A DNA stretch of 64,000 bases from Vigna angularis (GCF_016808095.1 NC_068976.1:2190001-2254000), one strand, 5' to 3'; counted from the first letter of the stretch, positions 34,454 to 47,154 are shown. The notes: generated by a model not told the origin, from the letters alone. A program made the numbers and translations.

Positions 34454-34744
34454 ATTTTTTAATACTTGAAATTTTCATCAGTTGTGGCAAGTCTAAATAT
34501 TTGTTCATTACTTTGAACTTTTGCATCATGATACAAGTGACCTACTTAAACAATCATCTGTTTGATACCACAGTGATGTAACATTATAGTTTTTTTTTTA
34601 TGAATGGAGGAATTTCTTGTGTTTTAGCCTGCTCACTTTTATTACGGAAGAGAAAAGAACAAAATAGAATGGGTTGTGGGAAAAGGATGAAAAGATGACA
34701 CTAACAAGCGTTCCAGCACAAGGATGAAAAGATAACACTTACAA

Positions 34745-34942
34745 AAAGAAGAGAAAAGCCTACTGCATTGCAGAAAAGCAGAGGAGGGAGAAAAAAAAGT
34801 TAACGTCGTTTGTGCGTATTTAACGGAAGGGACGGCATTGACGAAAAATTTACTATATGAAGACCAATTTGACACACTTTTAAAAGGAGGTATCTAATTG
34901 AGAAAAATAAGCAAATCTGGGGACAAAAAAGGCTATTCAGCC
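34745..34942 (-). repeat. Right terminal inverted repeat of the Pack-MULE
   Basis: It contains GACACACTTTTAAAAGGAGG and GAGAAAAATAAGCAAAT and ends GGCTATTCAGCC. Confidence 0.85.
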
Positions 34943-34951
34943 AAAAAATAA

Positions 34952-36150
34952 TTAAAATTGATAAGCTTGAGAGAGAAATATAACAGCACCCTATTTTTCT
35001 TGTTTGTTTGAGGTGTGGAAAATGATTAAGGAAAAGATAATTGAAACTAATATGCTTGAAGAGAGAAATACACAAACAAGATTCAAGACTTTCAATATCC
35101 TACTTACCCTTTTTCTTGGAAGGAAAAGATTAATTCTTAATCAAAGTTATTAAAGTAAATTATTGTAGTGTAGTAGTGATGAGCAGGCAACCTCAGTTTT
35201 GAAATGTGGAGCATTTTTAGTTGCAGTTGCAATCTCAAAGCTAGTCACTTGAATGAAGCTCTTTTCAAAAACCCATTTTCCTTCAATGGAAAAGATGAGT
35301 TTTCTCACTTTTTTTATAATTTCAAAAATCCAAACAGCAAAGAACAAAGGAGAACATTATATAAAGAAAAAAACAACAAAAATAGAAAATAAAGGGTGTT
35401 AGCGTAAAAAAGAGCAAACAAGTCGTATGCTCTAAGTTAGATGTTATGCTATAAGCTATTACACTGGTGCTAAACCTGGAGATATATGAACATGAGTATG
35501 TGAACCCGAAATAGCTCTATCAGAGACAACCAAATGCATTTTAGGGCTTCAAATTTTTTGAAGCCTGAATGATGAAAGCAAAATAAAATTTCAAATAGGA
35601 TAAATTAGGTTTTAGGAAGATGGTACCTCATGTACGAATTCCTCTTTTCCTGTGGTGGATCGTGGCGTTATTGGAGCTTTGTCATTTGCTATCCCCTTCA
35701 TTGGTCCACACAACGCCATTGCAACATCGTCGTAATAGAGGCGGCTCTGTTGGAAGAGGAAAGAATGATACGTTGGAGGAAATGGGAAGAGGAAATGAAA
35801 AAAGGAAAAAAAAGGAAGAAAGGGAATGATAAGTAGTAAGAGGGAGTGAGAAAGAGTGTGAAATTTTGAGAGGGAAGAGGGAGTGGGAAATTTTGGAGAC
35901 GTTAGAGGGGAAAGTTTGTAAAAAAATATTAAGTATAATTTTTTTCTAGGAAGAAATGTAAAAAATAAGAAAAAGAAAGGGAAAAAGATATTATAATTTG
36001 AGGAGGTTAATAACCTCTTAAAAAAATTAAAACCCCACTATTATTGTCATTTAGACGATCTAACAAATTAATCCTAAATCTTGTCAATTTGTGGAAGTTT
36101 TTTATAACTTCCGAAAACTAACCTCCACAAAATAACATTTTTATGTAGTG
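34952..36150. other. Right arm of CACTA-like element D, no recognised gene
   Basis: AT-rich sequence with one purine-rich stretch (35,750-35,900) that produces lysine/glutamate-rich frames without recognisable motifs. The last 150 bp hold paired short inverted motifs near the terminus. Confidence 0.45.
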
Positions 36151-36260
36151 TTGACTGTTTTGGACCTAGAATTAACATTGATAACATCTTGAACTTCCTT
36201 TTCGTGCATAACCATAGAGGCTACGTGCTATTTGAGTTGTTTTGCATACCATGTAGATTT
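36151..36260 (-). pseudogene. TNP2-like transposase, second piece (between elements B and D)
   Basis: Only 110 bp survive between two insertions. Joining the upstream piece to this one after removing element B and one TTT copy gives an open reading across the junction (TNGINLHGMQNNSNST). This fits the TDG-x-NP-x-G motif of TNP2. A stop follows shortly after. The downstream edge meets element D at 36,150. Confidence 0.7.
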
Positions 36261-36779
36261 CACTAGTAAAAAAATAGTCTTTTAACGTTCCTAATAAGTC
36301 TCGATTTTTACAAAATCGAAGTATATTAAAACGTGGTGACATTTTTGAAATTAAGGCGAACTTATACGCCTCGGTTCATTGGGAACCGAAGCCTATGCAG
36401 TTTATTGCCTCAGTTATTTATGAAACCGAAGCATAAAACCCTCTGCAATAATATATTATTTCGGTTTGCCTTCTAACAGAGGCTTATAGGTTATTTTGAA
36501 TTTCTTTTAGCTCTTTAGGCATCGATTAACATATGAACTGTGTTAGTAGTGTTCTTACTGCCTCGATTATTTGTTGAACTGAGGTAGTAGCTCTTTCACT
36601 GGTATTAATGAAACCTGAAAAGAGTTTACACAATTCTCTTCTTCCCCTGCGACCTCCACCACCAAATGCATAGTCCTCACGTCCTTCATTTCTCTCGCGC
36701 AAAGAAATCTCCACTTCGCGGTTTGGTTTCTCTCATGGGTTGCTCGCTGCGTCCACAGTCGTGCCGCCACAGTTCGTCC

Positions 36780-37330
36780 ACCACCGGCGCCTCCATTGTC
36801 TTTGGCGAAGTGCTGTCAAGGTTGGGTGGCCCGTCCAATTCCCGTTGGGGTTCATCTAGGGTTTCTGACGTGTTTAGGAGAAATGGTTCCTTCGGGGCTA
36901 GGGATTCCAATTGCGAGCTTCCCCCTTCTCACGTTGACGAGACTTACAATTGGGCGGCAACAAAGAAACCTTCGGGAGGGTTTGAGAGGAAGGAGAGGGA
37001 TAGAGGAGGGTTCTTCGATTCGTAGTTGCACGCTGACGAATCAGAGTGTTGGGTTTCGAATAAGAGCTTTATGCCGTCGGAGCGGCGATTCGCCTCCAAC
37101 GATGGAGGGTTTGAGAGAGAGAGAGAGAGAGAGGAAGGTTATTGGGTTTGACTCTAGCGGCGGTGCTGATTCAAATGACTAGAACAAGAAGAAGGGCGAA
37201 TCCAACATTGGTAGCGAGAGTGTTGGTGCTGGTGGAGGGAGACCAAGGCTTGTTCTGCAACCTCAGTCTTTGTCGGTGTCCAATGAACGGGGGGATGGGA
37301 ATGTGGAGAAACCTAAAAGGGTTAAGGAGA
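36780..37330 (+). pseudogene. Captured fragment of plant translation initiation factor eIF4B
   Basis: The reading contains WGSSRVSDVFRRNGSFGARD, then NWAATKKPSGGFERKERDRG and GFFDS. A shifted continuation carries FERERER, SSGGADSND and GRPRLVLQP-like strings. This repeated 'ADE-x-x-NW ... GGFER-x-ER-x-x-GGF' pattern is that of the glycine/arginine-rich middle of plant eIF4B, which helps the eIF4A helicase and binds RNA. A TAG at 37,023-37,025 and several frame changes break it, and the N- and C-terminal parts are missing. It sits directly before the L23a fragment in the same direction, as an artificial neighbour made by the transposon. Confidence 0.75.
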
Positions 37331-37394
37331 CAAGTGGAGGTGATGTCTTTGTGAAGACGGGTTTTGGGTCTTCGAATGAAGGAGGACGATCCAA

Positions 37395-38375
<981 letters not shown>

Positions 38376-38912
38376 GTACATGGGTTTTATTAAATGTTAG
38401 GCAGTTTTATGGTGATTCTTGACGATAACTTTTCAAAAAAGGATAGGTTCTATATTTCGAGTTTTATTATTTTGTATCTTTTGCTTCAGTTGACACTAAG
38501 TAGACACCATGTTTCAATTTTGACTCTTAAATTGATGATTGAAATGAGCATGTTAAAATTTTATAATTTAGTGATTAGGTGACTCATTGAATGTGAGGTT
38601 AATAGTGTCCTAGAATTCAAATAAGATGTTGAACCGACTTTCGGAGTGTGCTGGAATTGAAAGATTTGCAAGGAGAAACTGCTTCATGATCTTAATTTGT
38701 ATTAGGGAGATACTGTCTCGGTTAAGTAGGAACCGAGGCGAAAAGTCCTTCGAAAAAAATAAAATAAAAAAAGAAAATACCCTATTGCATCGGTTACCGG
38801 TGAATCGAGACAAAATCCTACTCCTTTTTGCCTCGCCTGTATATGCCTCGGTTCAGGAACCGCTACCTATGGGCGAAAATAACCGCTATCGTTTCCCTTG
38901 ACCGCATTAGTG

Positions 38913-39834
38913 TTTATTCCATTAGTATACAAAGCAAGACATAGGTTTCGTGGTTCTTTCCCAGAATTAAGGTATTCATGGTTAACTTTTGCCCATTAGG
39001 GAGAATTTGTAGGGTTTCAAAGCTTTTCATTACATATTCTTTCCTCTATATTTCATCTTAAGTTTTTTGCATCTTATTCATTATGATACAAGTACCTAAA
39101 TCTTGGTATTATAGGAAAATACCATACCACTTTAATCGAAACTAAATTTTTCTTATAGTGTAATGTCATACATTTGGGACATTTATCTAATGGTGCATAT
39201 TCATTTTGAAAAAGAATGATATCATTTGGACAAGCATGAATCTTCTTGTAGCTTATCCCAATAGAGCTTAACATTTTTCTAGCCTTATATATTCGACTAG
39301 GAAGCAAATTTTCTTCTGGTAGCATATTATTTATAAGTGATAGTAATTTAGTAAAGCTTTTATCAGACCATTTATTTCCTTCTTTCAAATTGAATAATTT
39401 TTACAGTGCTAATAGTCTTGTGAAATTAGTACAACCATTATACAATGTTGTCTTTGCATCTGTTGTCAACCTATTAAACATCTAAGGACAATCTTGCATA
39501 TCCTCTTCGATTACGTTTGCAATCTCTTAAACTTGGTCTAACTCATATGTTGTGTCAGTCTGTTTTAGTGTATAACTTTTGCTATCATAAAAATCATGAT
39601 CTATATGATTTTTTCTATTTTCACCATGTTTGGTCCAACACGAATAACCTTTATCAATTTCGTTCGATACTAAATGCTCTTCTAACTCATTTGAGTTTAC
39701 TACCTTTGAATGACAACACTTCAAACAACAACAATGATTCTACTAGGGTTTTTTGCATACTCAATTTCAAATCTATATGAAACTCTTTCACTCCATCCTC
39801 GTATTATTTTGATAATTGAGTAACAAACATCCAT
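38913..39834 (-). pseudogene. TNP2-like CACTA transposase, N-terminal piece
   Basis: The candidate start is ATG at 39,834 (MDVCYSIIKIIRG). The transposase-associated domain follows (EEHLVSNEIDKGYSCWTKHG), then the segment at 39,388-39,074 with the family motif YKKIHACPNDIILFQNEY and the zinc-ligand-like CPKC. These match the start of plant En/Spm TNP2 proteins, which cut and rejoin the transposon ends. The frame has stops and shifts near 39,740, 39,400-39,500 and 39,073. It ends at 38,913, where element B is inserted. Confidence 0.8.
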
Positions 39835-41250
39835 TTTTAATTTATATTTTCTTGATTTATCATGGTTAGTTAATAATATAATATTAGTTATATTCAGATG
39901 TCAAAGATACAATATAATAATAAGACTCTTATTCTTAATGTAATAATTTAATTTTATAAAATAATGTTCATGGTAGCTCAACTTTGAAGACATTGTATGT
40001 GTAATAAAAGTCGACAAATACAAATTAAAAAAAAAAGAATAAAAATGCAATTAGTAAAAATGAAACTAAAGGAACATATTTCACTACTTGATGGAAGCAC
40101 GAAATCCTCAACTGTCACGTGAGGACCAACTCCGTTAAGACGCAAGTGATTATGGATCAGAAATGGAAATGAACGTAGCGGAATAATGAAGATTGGTGAA
40201 GATGAACAAATTGGATATGGTGCGTAAGGTGAAATCTAAAATAGGACAGAATGCCTAGATAGGGAGAGAGGCTAGAGAAGGCTCTAGGATTCTCTGGCCA
40301 ATGACTATCAAGCAAGAAAAGGGACTGGACTGATCTCAACAAAATCTCTTTACATAAGCTCAAAAGTGAAGTATACAAGGTGGAAGGCTGGATTTATTAG
40401 GTCCATCTGGATGGTCTTGGAGTTTGGAAGATAGGTCTTGAAGCTCATTAGGTTGATTTTGGAGCTCTGCTTGTTGGATCTTTAGATTATTGCTTTTGAT
40501 AATACGTCCATTGGTGGGCCTATTCCATCACTGCTCCTAAATCACAAAAGGTGGATGGATAAATACATGATGCATTAGTTAAAGAAATTACTATGTACTA
40601 CAGATTAATTAATATGACTGAACTCTGTGTTGGGAAATTCAGAGGTGGTGGGGTTACAAAGTTTAATGAACAAAATGGAATCTCCATGCAAAATATAACC
40701 TTGGGTATATATGTTACTGTAGTGGTTCTTGGTCTATCCACTTACCAATCCAAAATCTAATATTATTTTCTTTTCCTATTTTCCATTCCACATTATCCTC
40801 AAAGCAAGTAAGACCTACTAAAAATTATAGAGCTTTTCCTTTTTTATTCAGCTAATAATTTCTATTTTTCTCTACACCTTTCCATAAATGATGGTTCCAA
40901 GTATCACTCCGAGTTAGCATGCATAAAAATAAAATGAATAGTGCATGTTGTCGCATTTTAACTTTTTTTTAAAAACCTTTTGTATATAGTCTTCTCATTA
41001 TCGACACCTAAGTATAACCTCACCCTTATAAATTGTATTTTTGATTCACTAAACAATAGTGTAACATTTGTGAAATGCATCATGTTTACTTCTTTTCCCC
41101 CAACTTTTATATCATAAACAAATGTAGTCAAATTTCCCGACTAAGCCCTTTAGAAGAGTAAAAATCCTGAACTGGACTTCCATTAACCACCGTTGACATA
41201 ATGGATAATTAGGATTTATAACAATTGATATTAACTTAATTACTTATTTA
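39835..41250. other. Intergenic AT-rich stretch
   Basis: No gene is seen. The patch at 40,090-40,560 has a repeat-like texture but no partner copy or domain here. The right terminus of the TNP2 host CACTA should lie in or beyond this stretch and could not be found. Confidence 0.4.
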
Positions 41251-41255
41251 AATAT

Positions 41256-41722
41256 TGTTTCGGCAGGATTTAGAACCCTAATCCAAAACATTCAAAGTTG
41301 TCTGCTCCGATGTCCAGTTGTGCTGTCTTCTCTCTTCTCCTTGTCCAAGCCGCGGGGAGGGTGCCTGCAAAAGACACTCCGACGCTCAAGTCAGTGACTT
41401 TGCGTAATAATCTTGTAATCAAGATTTAGTTATCAGAGCTCTAAGTTTTCAGTTCAAGTTAAGTTACCTGTCTCCTTTGCCAGAAATATATTTATAAATT
41501 ATAATGAGCTTACCGTTAAGTCTGACTCATTAACCACCAAAATGAATGACAATATTAATTGTCAATAAATGACAATTATTTTCATTAATCCCCGACAGTT
41601 ATTACTATTAATTACCTTAACGGCTGTCTTAACCGATCGGTTCACTGACCTGAGAGGTATCATCGGTCAAGCTGACTCTTCTGCACTTTTACCGTTCCGT
41701 CGGCTATGAGCCCATAGTAACA
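41256..41722 (-). mobile_element. Solo LTR of a Tat-like gypsy family
   Basis: It starts TGTTTCGGCAGGATTT and ends CCCATAGTAACA, and is flanked by perfect 5-bp copies AATAT (41,251-41,255 and 41,723-41,727). The start TGTTTCGG and the internal CACTCCGACGCTCAAGTCAG echo the LTRs of the full-length element at 22,428-30,834 (GATACTCCGATGCCAAAGTC), in the same orientation, but the rest has diverged, so it is a related family rather than the same one. No internal region is present, as expected after LTR-LTR recombination. Confidence 0.85.
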
Positions 41723-42137
41723 AATATTATTGTTTAATTCAAACATTGTTATTATTATTATTATTATACTATGAAAAAGTTATTAATAAATTGTATATGA
41801 AAAAGAAATCATTATTCAAACACACTGAATGCATGTTTTTCCTCATTCACAAGTTCATTATCAATAAAGCAAACATGTTATTGAAAAGTGTTTGATTATA
41901 TCATTAACAGAAAATACATTTTATATCAATCATTGCATTAACTGATTAAAAATAGTTTATTTATATACTCAGTTTAGAAAATTATCACCCTCTTTATTCA
42001 CAATGAAAGTAAACACTTTCCACCTGTTTATTACAACAATCTATGATATCGAAGATTATATAGAAATCCTTTTAGAAGTAAGTGTTTTACACACGTTTTC
42101 CTCTTTTTACACGTTAAAAAAAAACAAAAAGAAAGTG

Positions 42138-42140
<3 letters not shown>

Positions 42141-42193
<53 letters not shown>
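42141..42193. repeat. (TA)n microsatellite upstream of the dioxygenase gene
   Basis: About 25 uninterrupted TA units lie 650 bp before the start codon. A frame reading IYIYIY across it is an artefact. Confidence 0.95.
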
Positions 42194-42194
<1 letters not shown>

Positions 42195-42716
42195 CTTTGA
42201 GCCTCTCTTTCCCTCTTTTTTAATTTTTACCAATAAGCTATAACTTTATAACTCCTGTCATAATAATATATATTAATATTTTAATTAATATATTCAGTTT
42301 TTAATTGATTGGTTTTTTATTTGTAACTTTCAAATATCAATTTTGTTAGTTGGACCACCTCACGTGCAAAAAGAGTTATTTCACGTTTTTTCCCCCTTAG
42401 AGAGGAAAAACATTTGTTTCTATCACTTAAAATGGATTACGCAATGTCTTTTTCCTTTGCTTGGCTCACAATGTTTTCTTTCCCACATCGCTACCTCGCA
42501 TGCCAACCAAAAGAAAAACCTGCACAGGTCACATTTTTCGTGCTATTATCTATCATTTATTTCACATAAATTCAATCTTTGAAATTATTACTGGTGTTGA
42601 AAAATTTATATGGTAGACCATGCCACTTACGACTTAATAATTAAGCACTAAGTTATTATATACCATAATGATGAATCTATATTTCTATAAATAATATAAA
42701 ATTCCTTTTCGTTGGC

Positions 42717-42725
42717 TATATAAAG
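42717..42725 (+). promoter_or_regulatory. TATA box of the dioxygenase gene
   Basis: TATATAAAG lies 120 bp upstream of the ATG at 42,845, giving a 5' leader of roughly 90 bases if transcription starts about 30 bp downstream. The sequence around it (GTTGGCTATATAAAGCCC) fits a plant core promoter. Confidence 0.7.
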
Positions 42726-42844
42726 CCCTGCATACCAAAATTTACATAACTACACAGCATACGAAGTAGCAGGTTTTACTAAAAGTACTGCATTCTGTCA
42801 ACTAAAGCCAGAAAGAGCAGAATCACTTGGAGGAGAAATTAACG

Positions 42845-43163
42845 ATGTTTAGTGTTAAAGAATTAGTTGAATCGAGTACCATGAACTCTGTTCCCTCCAA
42901 CTACATTTGCCATAAAACCCCTGAAGATTTCATGTTGAATTATGAGACAGAGAACATTCCAACCATTGATTTTCTCCAACTCACCTCTTCCAATCCCAAT
43001 GAACGCTCCAACGCAATCCAACAACTTGGAGATGCATGTCGTGATTGGGGTTTCTTTATGGTATTCATATGTTTAACCTCAAACCTTACATCATATATGC
43101 ATATGTTTTAACTTCTCCACGTGCGTATTGGAGTTTCCTCTTCCTTCGACATGCATGCACATA

Positions 43164-43226
<63 letters not shown>

Positions 43227-46200
43227 TTTTGTTGTGGTGTTAACATTGAACTGGTTTATATAGTTGATCAATCACGGTGTGCCGGAGACACTGAGGGAGA
43301 AGATGGTTAGGGTTGGTGAGAGCTTCTTTGATATGAGCAAGGAAGAAAAAATGGAGTTTGCAGGAGAGAAGATACTTGATCCAATAAGATATGGAACAAG
43401 CTTCAATCTCATGGTCGACACGGCACTTTTCTGGAGAGACTATCTCAAATGTCTTGTTCATCCTCACTTCAATGCTCCTTCTAAGCCTCCTGGTCTTAGG
43501 TACACACCTTTTCTTACGACAACTTTTAAGAATTTTGTTACAAATTATATGTTGAGTAGAAATTACATTAAATGGATGCAATTCTTATTTTATAAACAGA
43601 TTAAATATGATTGAATTAAAAAAAAAGTTATATTTATTTTTCTACATAAAAGTGAGATCTAGCTTTTATATAACTTAAATCCCATCCGGATTGCAAATAT
43701 CTGTTGAAAATTTGCATAATGTAAGAAAATTGACAGTGAATGTCACTAGATATTGAAACCTGCTATAAATATATTAATTATTAGTCTCACATTATCCACT
43801 GGTTTAAAAGAAGAAAATAATTAGTTGATAACTTACTTTTTTTTTTCAAACAGCGGTCTATCCAATAGCTCATTTTTGGGCTGATAAAACATAACTCATT
43901 TAATAATAAAATATTATATTCAAATAATTATAATAATAAAATATTTAATTATATAATAGTTATATAAAATGATATTTTTTTTGTCAATTATATCAAAAAA
44001 CCTTTCTCTAAAGTTTGTAACACTTTTTGGTCGTTACAATAATGTTGACGAGGTTTATCTTCTTTGGTGGGTTGTTAAAGATTAGGTAAAGTCAAAAGCA
44101 TTATCAGGTCCTTGTGAGCGGATACACTTATTTTCTTTTTAATGTGAATTTCTTTGGTTTTAATATTTTTATTAAATATTGAAAATGGATATACAAGGAA
44201 GATTGGGTATTTATAAGTTGTGACTTAATTCATAAAGGATTATAACAATGTTACGCATTAAATTTGAATGTTTTTTTTTTCTAGCACTCTATATATGAAT
44301 TGAAGTATTTTTTAATTGAATTTTTATTAATTACTTTTTGTTTATTGACAATTTAAATTTTTTACATTTTTCAATTAATTTTTTATCGTTTGTTTTGTTC
44401 ATTGATTCACGATTTTATTTGTCATTTTATTTAGTTGTTTCTATATGCGAGGTTGTAAAGTTAATATAAAAATCATATTATGGTTAATCTAACATGTAAC
44501 ATTTATTGTTATTCTCGTTAAAAATGTATCATGCTCTTCCATAATTCTTAAGTCATTACTTATGCATATTAGCAGAACTATATCCATGTCACTAATATTA
44601 ATAAAATGATTTGTTATCAGTACATTTTCAAAGAAAAAATAATATAAATTAATCACAGTATTATTTTATATTAATGGCATAATCTCAACATACAAATAAC
44701 TCACATAATCTAACTAAAATAAATAAATAACAATAAATTAAATAAAAAAAATATAAAAATTAATTAAAATATACAAATTAAAAATCAATTAAATCTCTTT
44801 TATATACCCTCTAATTTTATATAAATTAATGAAAAAAAGTAAAAAAAGTAGAGTGAAACTTATATTAATTTTCTTGGATATGGTCTAACTCAGTAAGTAT
44901 GCAAACGTCTCGAAAGAAGCACAACCACTCTAACAACCTAAACTTTGGTGTTATTTATAGATATTTCATCTTCAAAAATGTCACTGTTTCCATTTTCATG
45001 CCATACTTGTTCTTTTATTCACAGTAACAAACTAAGAAATATTTCTCAATTTCTCACCACTAGATCAATTTTAGTAAGTTTTTCTCTTTCTTTCATTTTT
45101 ATAATATCAAGTTGAGAAAAGATTCATGAGAAAGTTTTAAAGTAGTTGAGGCAGTTTTGCGCTGTACACTTATCAAATTTATCTTTACACATCTAGATTG
45201 GCTTAATGAGGACCCTGTTCTACATGAAGCCAAATATATTCTCTCTTTTGATGAAAAAAGTTGTGAAAATAAAGCAGAAACAAACCCCACCTCAGTGATA
45301 ATGCCAACAGTAAAAAAACAACAAAATATTAAAAGTTTGGTGCCATATTGCGTTGCTGCGTCGAAAAAGCTTAATTTAAGGATAGAAAAGGAAGTATATT
45401 GGAATTCGACTTTATAAACTAATGAAAAAGACACTCCCAAGTGTCATAACATAGTACAGCACTACTGTTGCTGAAGATAAATTCTTAAACCTAATGGTGG
45501 ACAAACATGTGTGCGATTGTCCAACCCACGTAATATGAGCACTCCATCTATTTTGCTAATTATTGATGTGATATTTAAAGCAGTCATTGTCAGAGGATCA
45601 AATCCACGCATTATATATTAGTGATAAATATCACTTTACTAATCATTTTGATTTACCTCTAATATTTTGTATATAGAAAATCAATTAAAAAATAAAGAAA
45701 TCTATTACACATAACTATTTGTAATTGAAATTATTGTAGAATAGTTTACATTATTGAAAGATATATAACTATTATATGGTCAACATTTTCCATTTATAGA
45801 TTCAAACACCCAAAGGAAAAAACAAAAATAAAGTGGTTGTGAAAGATGTACACCTCTAAAGAAATAAAAACGAAAAGAATGGTAATCTTATTGAAAAGAT
45901 GAAAAGAAAGGAAGTCTCACCCTTTAAATTGTGCTCTATAATTTGTAATACACGTGGTAGATGTAATGATTTAAGATTTTGAAATAAGTATTTTAAAAAA
46001 CATGTAAAAATAAGTTAATAGTTTAAAAGGATTATCTAAACAAGTTAACCTTTTGAGTAATAATTATTGAATTTTTTGAAAAGAATATATAACAAGTTTA
46101 TTCGAAAATTACTCGAAATATAGCTTTTACAAGAAAACTTTACTTTTCAATCATTGTTTTTAGATTTCAATGAATAAATATACATCTTCATTTTTGCTAC

Positions 46201-46997
46201 ATTTTATTATATATATATTTCTATAAGCTGATTTTAATACATTATACAACCTATAAATCTATAATTTTACTTTTTATCTAGAGGTATATTAACTATTGAT
46301 ATATATTTTGAGTATGTATGAATTGTTTTTGGCTTTTGAATTTTGCAGGGAAACTTTTGAGGAATACAGCAGAAAGGGTAAGAAAGTGGTTGAAGAGTTG
46401 CTGAAAGGAATATCTCTAAGCTTAGGGCTTGAAGAAAACTACATACACAAAAGGATGAATGTAGAATTGGGGAGCCAAGTGCTTGTTATCAACTGTTACC
46501 CACCATGCCCTAAGCCTGAACTTGTTATGGGTCTTCCTGCACACACAGACCATGGCCTTCTCACTCTTCTGCAGCAAAACCACCTTGGAGGGCTTCAAAT
46601 TCAACACAAGGGCAAGTGGATTCCCATCAACCCCTTACCCAACTCCTTTCTCATCAACACTGGAGATCACATGGAGGTAAAACAAAATCCTTTCCTTTTT
46701 CTTTCTATGTTCTTCAGCTTTGAGAAAATCATGAGTTTGCAATTTTTGTGGCAGATACTAACGAATGGGAAATACAAGAGCGTTATTCATCGAGCTGTCG
46801 TGAACACAAAAGGGACTAGAATTTCTGTTGGTACTGCACATGGACCCAATCTTGACACCATAGTGGATCCTGCACCAGAGCTTGTAGGAGATGATAATCC
46901 AGCACTATATCGTGCCATCACTTACAGAGATTACATACTGCTTCAGCAAAACAATGAACTCGATAAAAAGACTTGCTTGGAGCGTATTCGGATTTGA
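42845..46997 (+). CDS. 2-oxoglutarate/Fe(II)-dependent dioxygenase (DOXC class, DMR6/flavanone-3-hydroxylase-like), four exons
   Basis: Exons are 42,845-43,060, 43,264-43,499, 46,349-46,676 and 46,755-46,997, all with GT...AG borders, giving 340 residues, the usual length of plant 2-ODDs. The start is MFSVKELVESSTMNSVPSNY; an earlier in-frame TTG is not a start. The N-terminal domain has IPTIDFLQL and DACRDWGFFMLINHGVPE. The C-terminal jelly roll has YPPCPKPELVMGLPAHTDHG with iron ligands H and D of HTD, the distal histidine in YKSVIHRAVVN, and the co-substrate pair R and S in TRISVGTAHG. Such enzymes hydroxylate or desaturate small molecules such as flavonoids, salicylate or alkaloids in the cytosol. 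The substrate cannot be told from sequence. All key residues are present and the frame is clean, so this is probably functional. Confidence 0.93.
43169..43224. repeat. (TA)n microsatellite in intron 1 of the dioxygenase gene
   Basis: About 27 TA units fill a quarter of the 203-bp first intron (43,061-43,263), ending 39 bp before the acceptor. Length variation here could serve as a marker and might affect splicing. Confidence 0.95.
43500..46348 (+). other. Large intron 2 of the dioxygenase gene
   Basis: It is 2,849 bp and AT-rich, with donor GTACAC and acceptor TTTTGCAG. The phase is 2, giving an arginine codon split AG/G. I see no coding domain, TIR or target duplication inside. The frame at 45,157-45,417 lacks a recognisable motif. 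Intron size is unusual for this gene class, whose introns are mostly short. Confidence 0.8.
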
Positions 46998-47148
46998 ATC
47001 AACGCAACAAACTCCTACGTACCATAAATTTTATGCAGCATCCATGATGCAATTCTTGTATGCTTCTTTTTCACCGTTTAGTTTTTGTTGTGATTGATGT
47101 GCTTGGAATTAATGTAGTGTGTCGCTGAAAATGGATGCGAAAAAGATT

Positions 47149-47154
47149 AATAAA
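47149..47154 (+). terminator. Polyadenylation signal candidate of the dioxygenase gene
   Basis: AATAAA lies about 150 bp after the TGA at 46,995-46,997, a usual 3' UTR length in plants. The hAT element starts 157 bp further on. Confidence 0.5.

Larger units (their letters stand above)
32999..34610. repeat. Tandem duplication of about 200 bp in Pack-MULE interior; second copy split by a MULE
   Basis: Copy 1 (about 32,999-33,199) starts CAGATGGTGAAATTTTGAAA and goes on through TTGTGGCAATTC and GATACAAC. Copy 2 starts CAGATGGTGAAATGTTTTAA at 33,201, is cut at 33,220 by the MULE, and resumes at 34,463 with TACTTGAAATTTTCATC, TTGTGGCAAGTC and GATACCAC. The copies are about 70-75% alike by eye. 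Confidence 0.75.
31500..34942. mobile_element. Pack-MULE carrying PAA2/HMA8 exons
   Basis: Long terminal inverted repeats of about 195 bp (31,500-31,695 and 34,745-34,942) start GGCTTAATAGC and GGCTGAATAGCC and are about 85% alike by eye. They are flanked by 9-bp target copies AACAAATAA (31,491-31,499) and AAAAAATAA (34,943-34,951), which differ at one base. Long TIRs plus 9-bp duplications define Mutator-like elements, and host gene exons inside make it a Pack-MULE. Three exons of a copper P-type ATPase with introns lie at 31,700-32,910, and no MuDR transposase is present. It is itself interrupted by another MULE. Confidence 0.88.
30995..36150. mobile_element. CACTA-like element D, carrying a nested Pack-MULE
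   Basis: The left end CACTACAAAAAAATTTC and the right end (inverse CACTACATAAAAATG) form imperfect terminal inverted repeats of about 40 bp, both continuing into GTGGAGGTT. The flanks are CTG on the left and TTG on the right, a 3-bp duplication with one change. Removing the element and one copy restores the TNP2 frame (GPKQSGND). The right arm has paired GGTTAATAACC and GGAAGTT motifs. No transposase is encoded. About two thirds of the length is the inserted Pack-MULE; the rest is AT-rich, with a short GC-richer patch (35,610-35,840) of unknown origin. Confidence 0.8.

Noticed and set aside
42003..42200. Frame with IYIYIYIY tail
   Set aside because: Translation of a TA microsatellite.
45157..45417. 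86-codon frame in intron 2 of the dioxygenase
   Set aside because: No motif, and it is inside an intron with good splice borders. Exons 2 and 3 join in phase without it.
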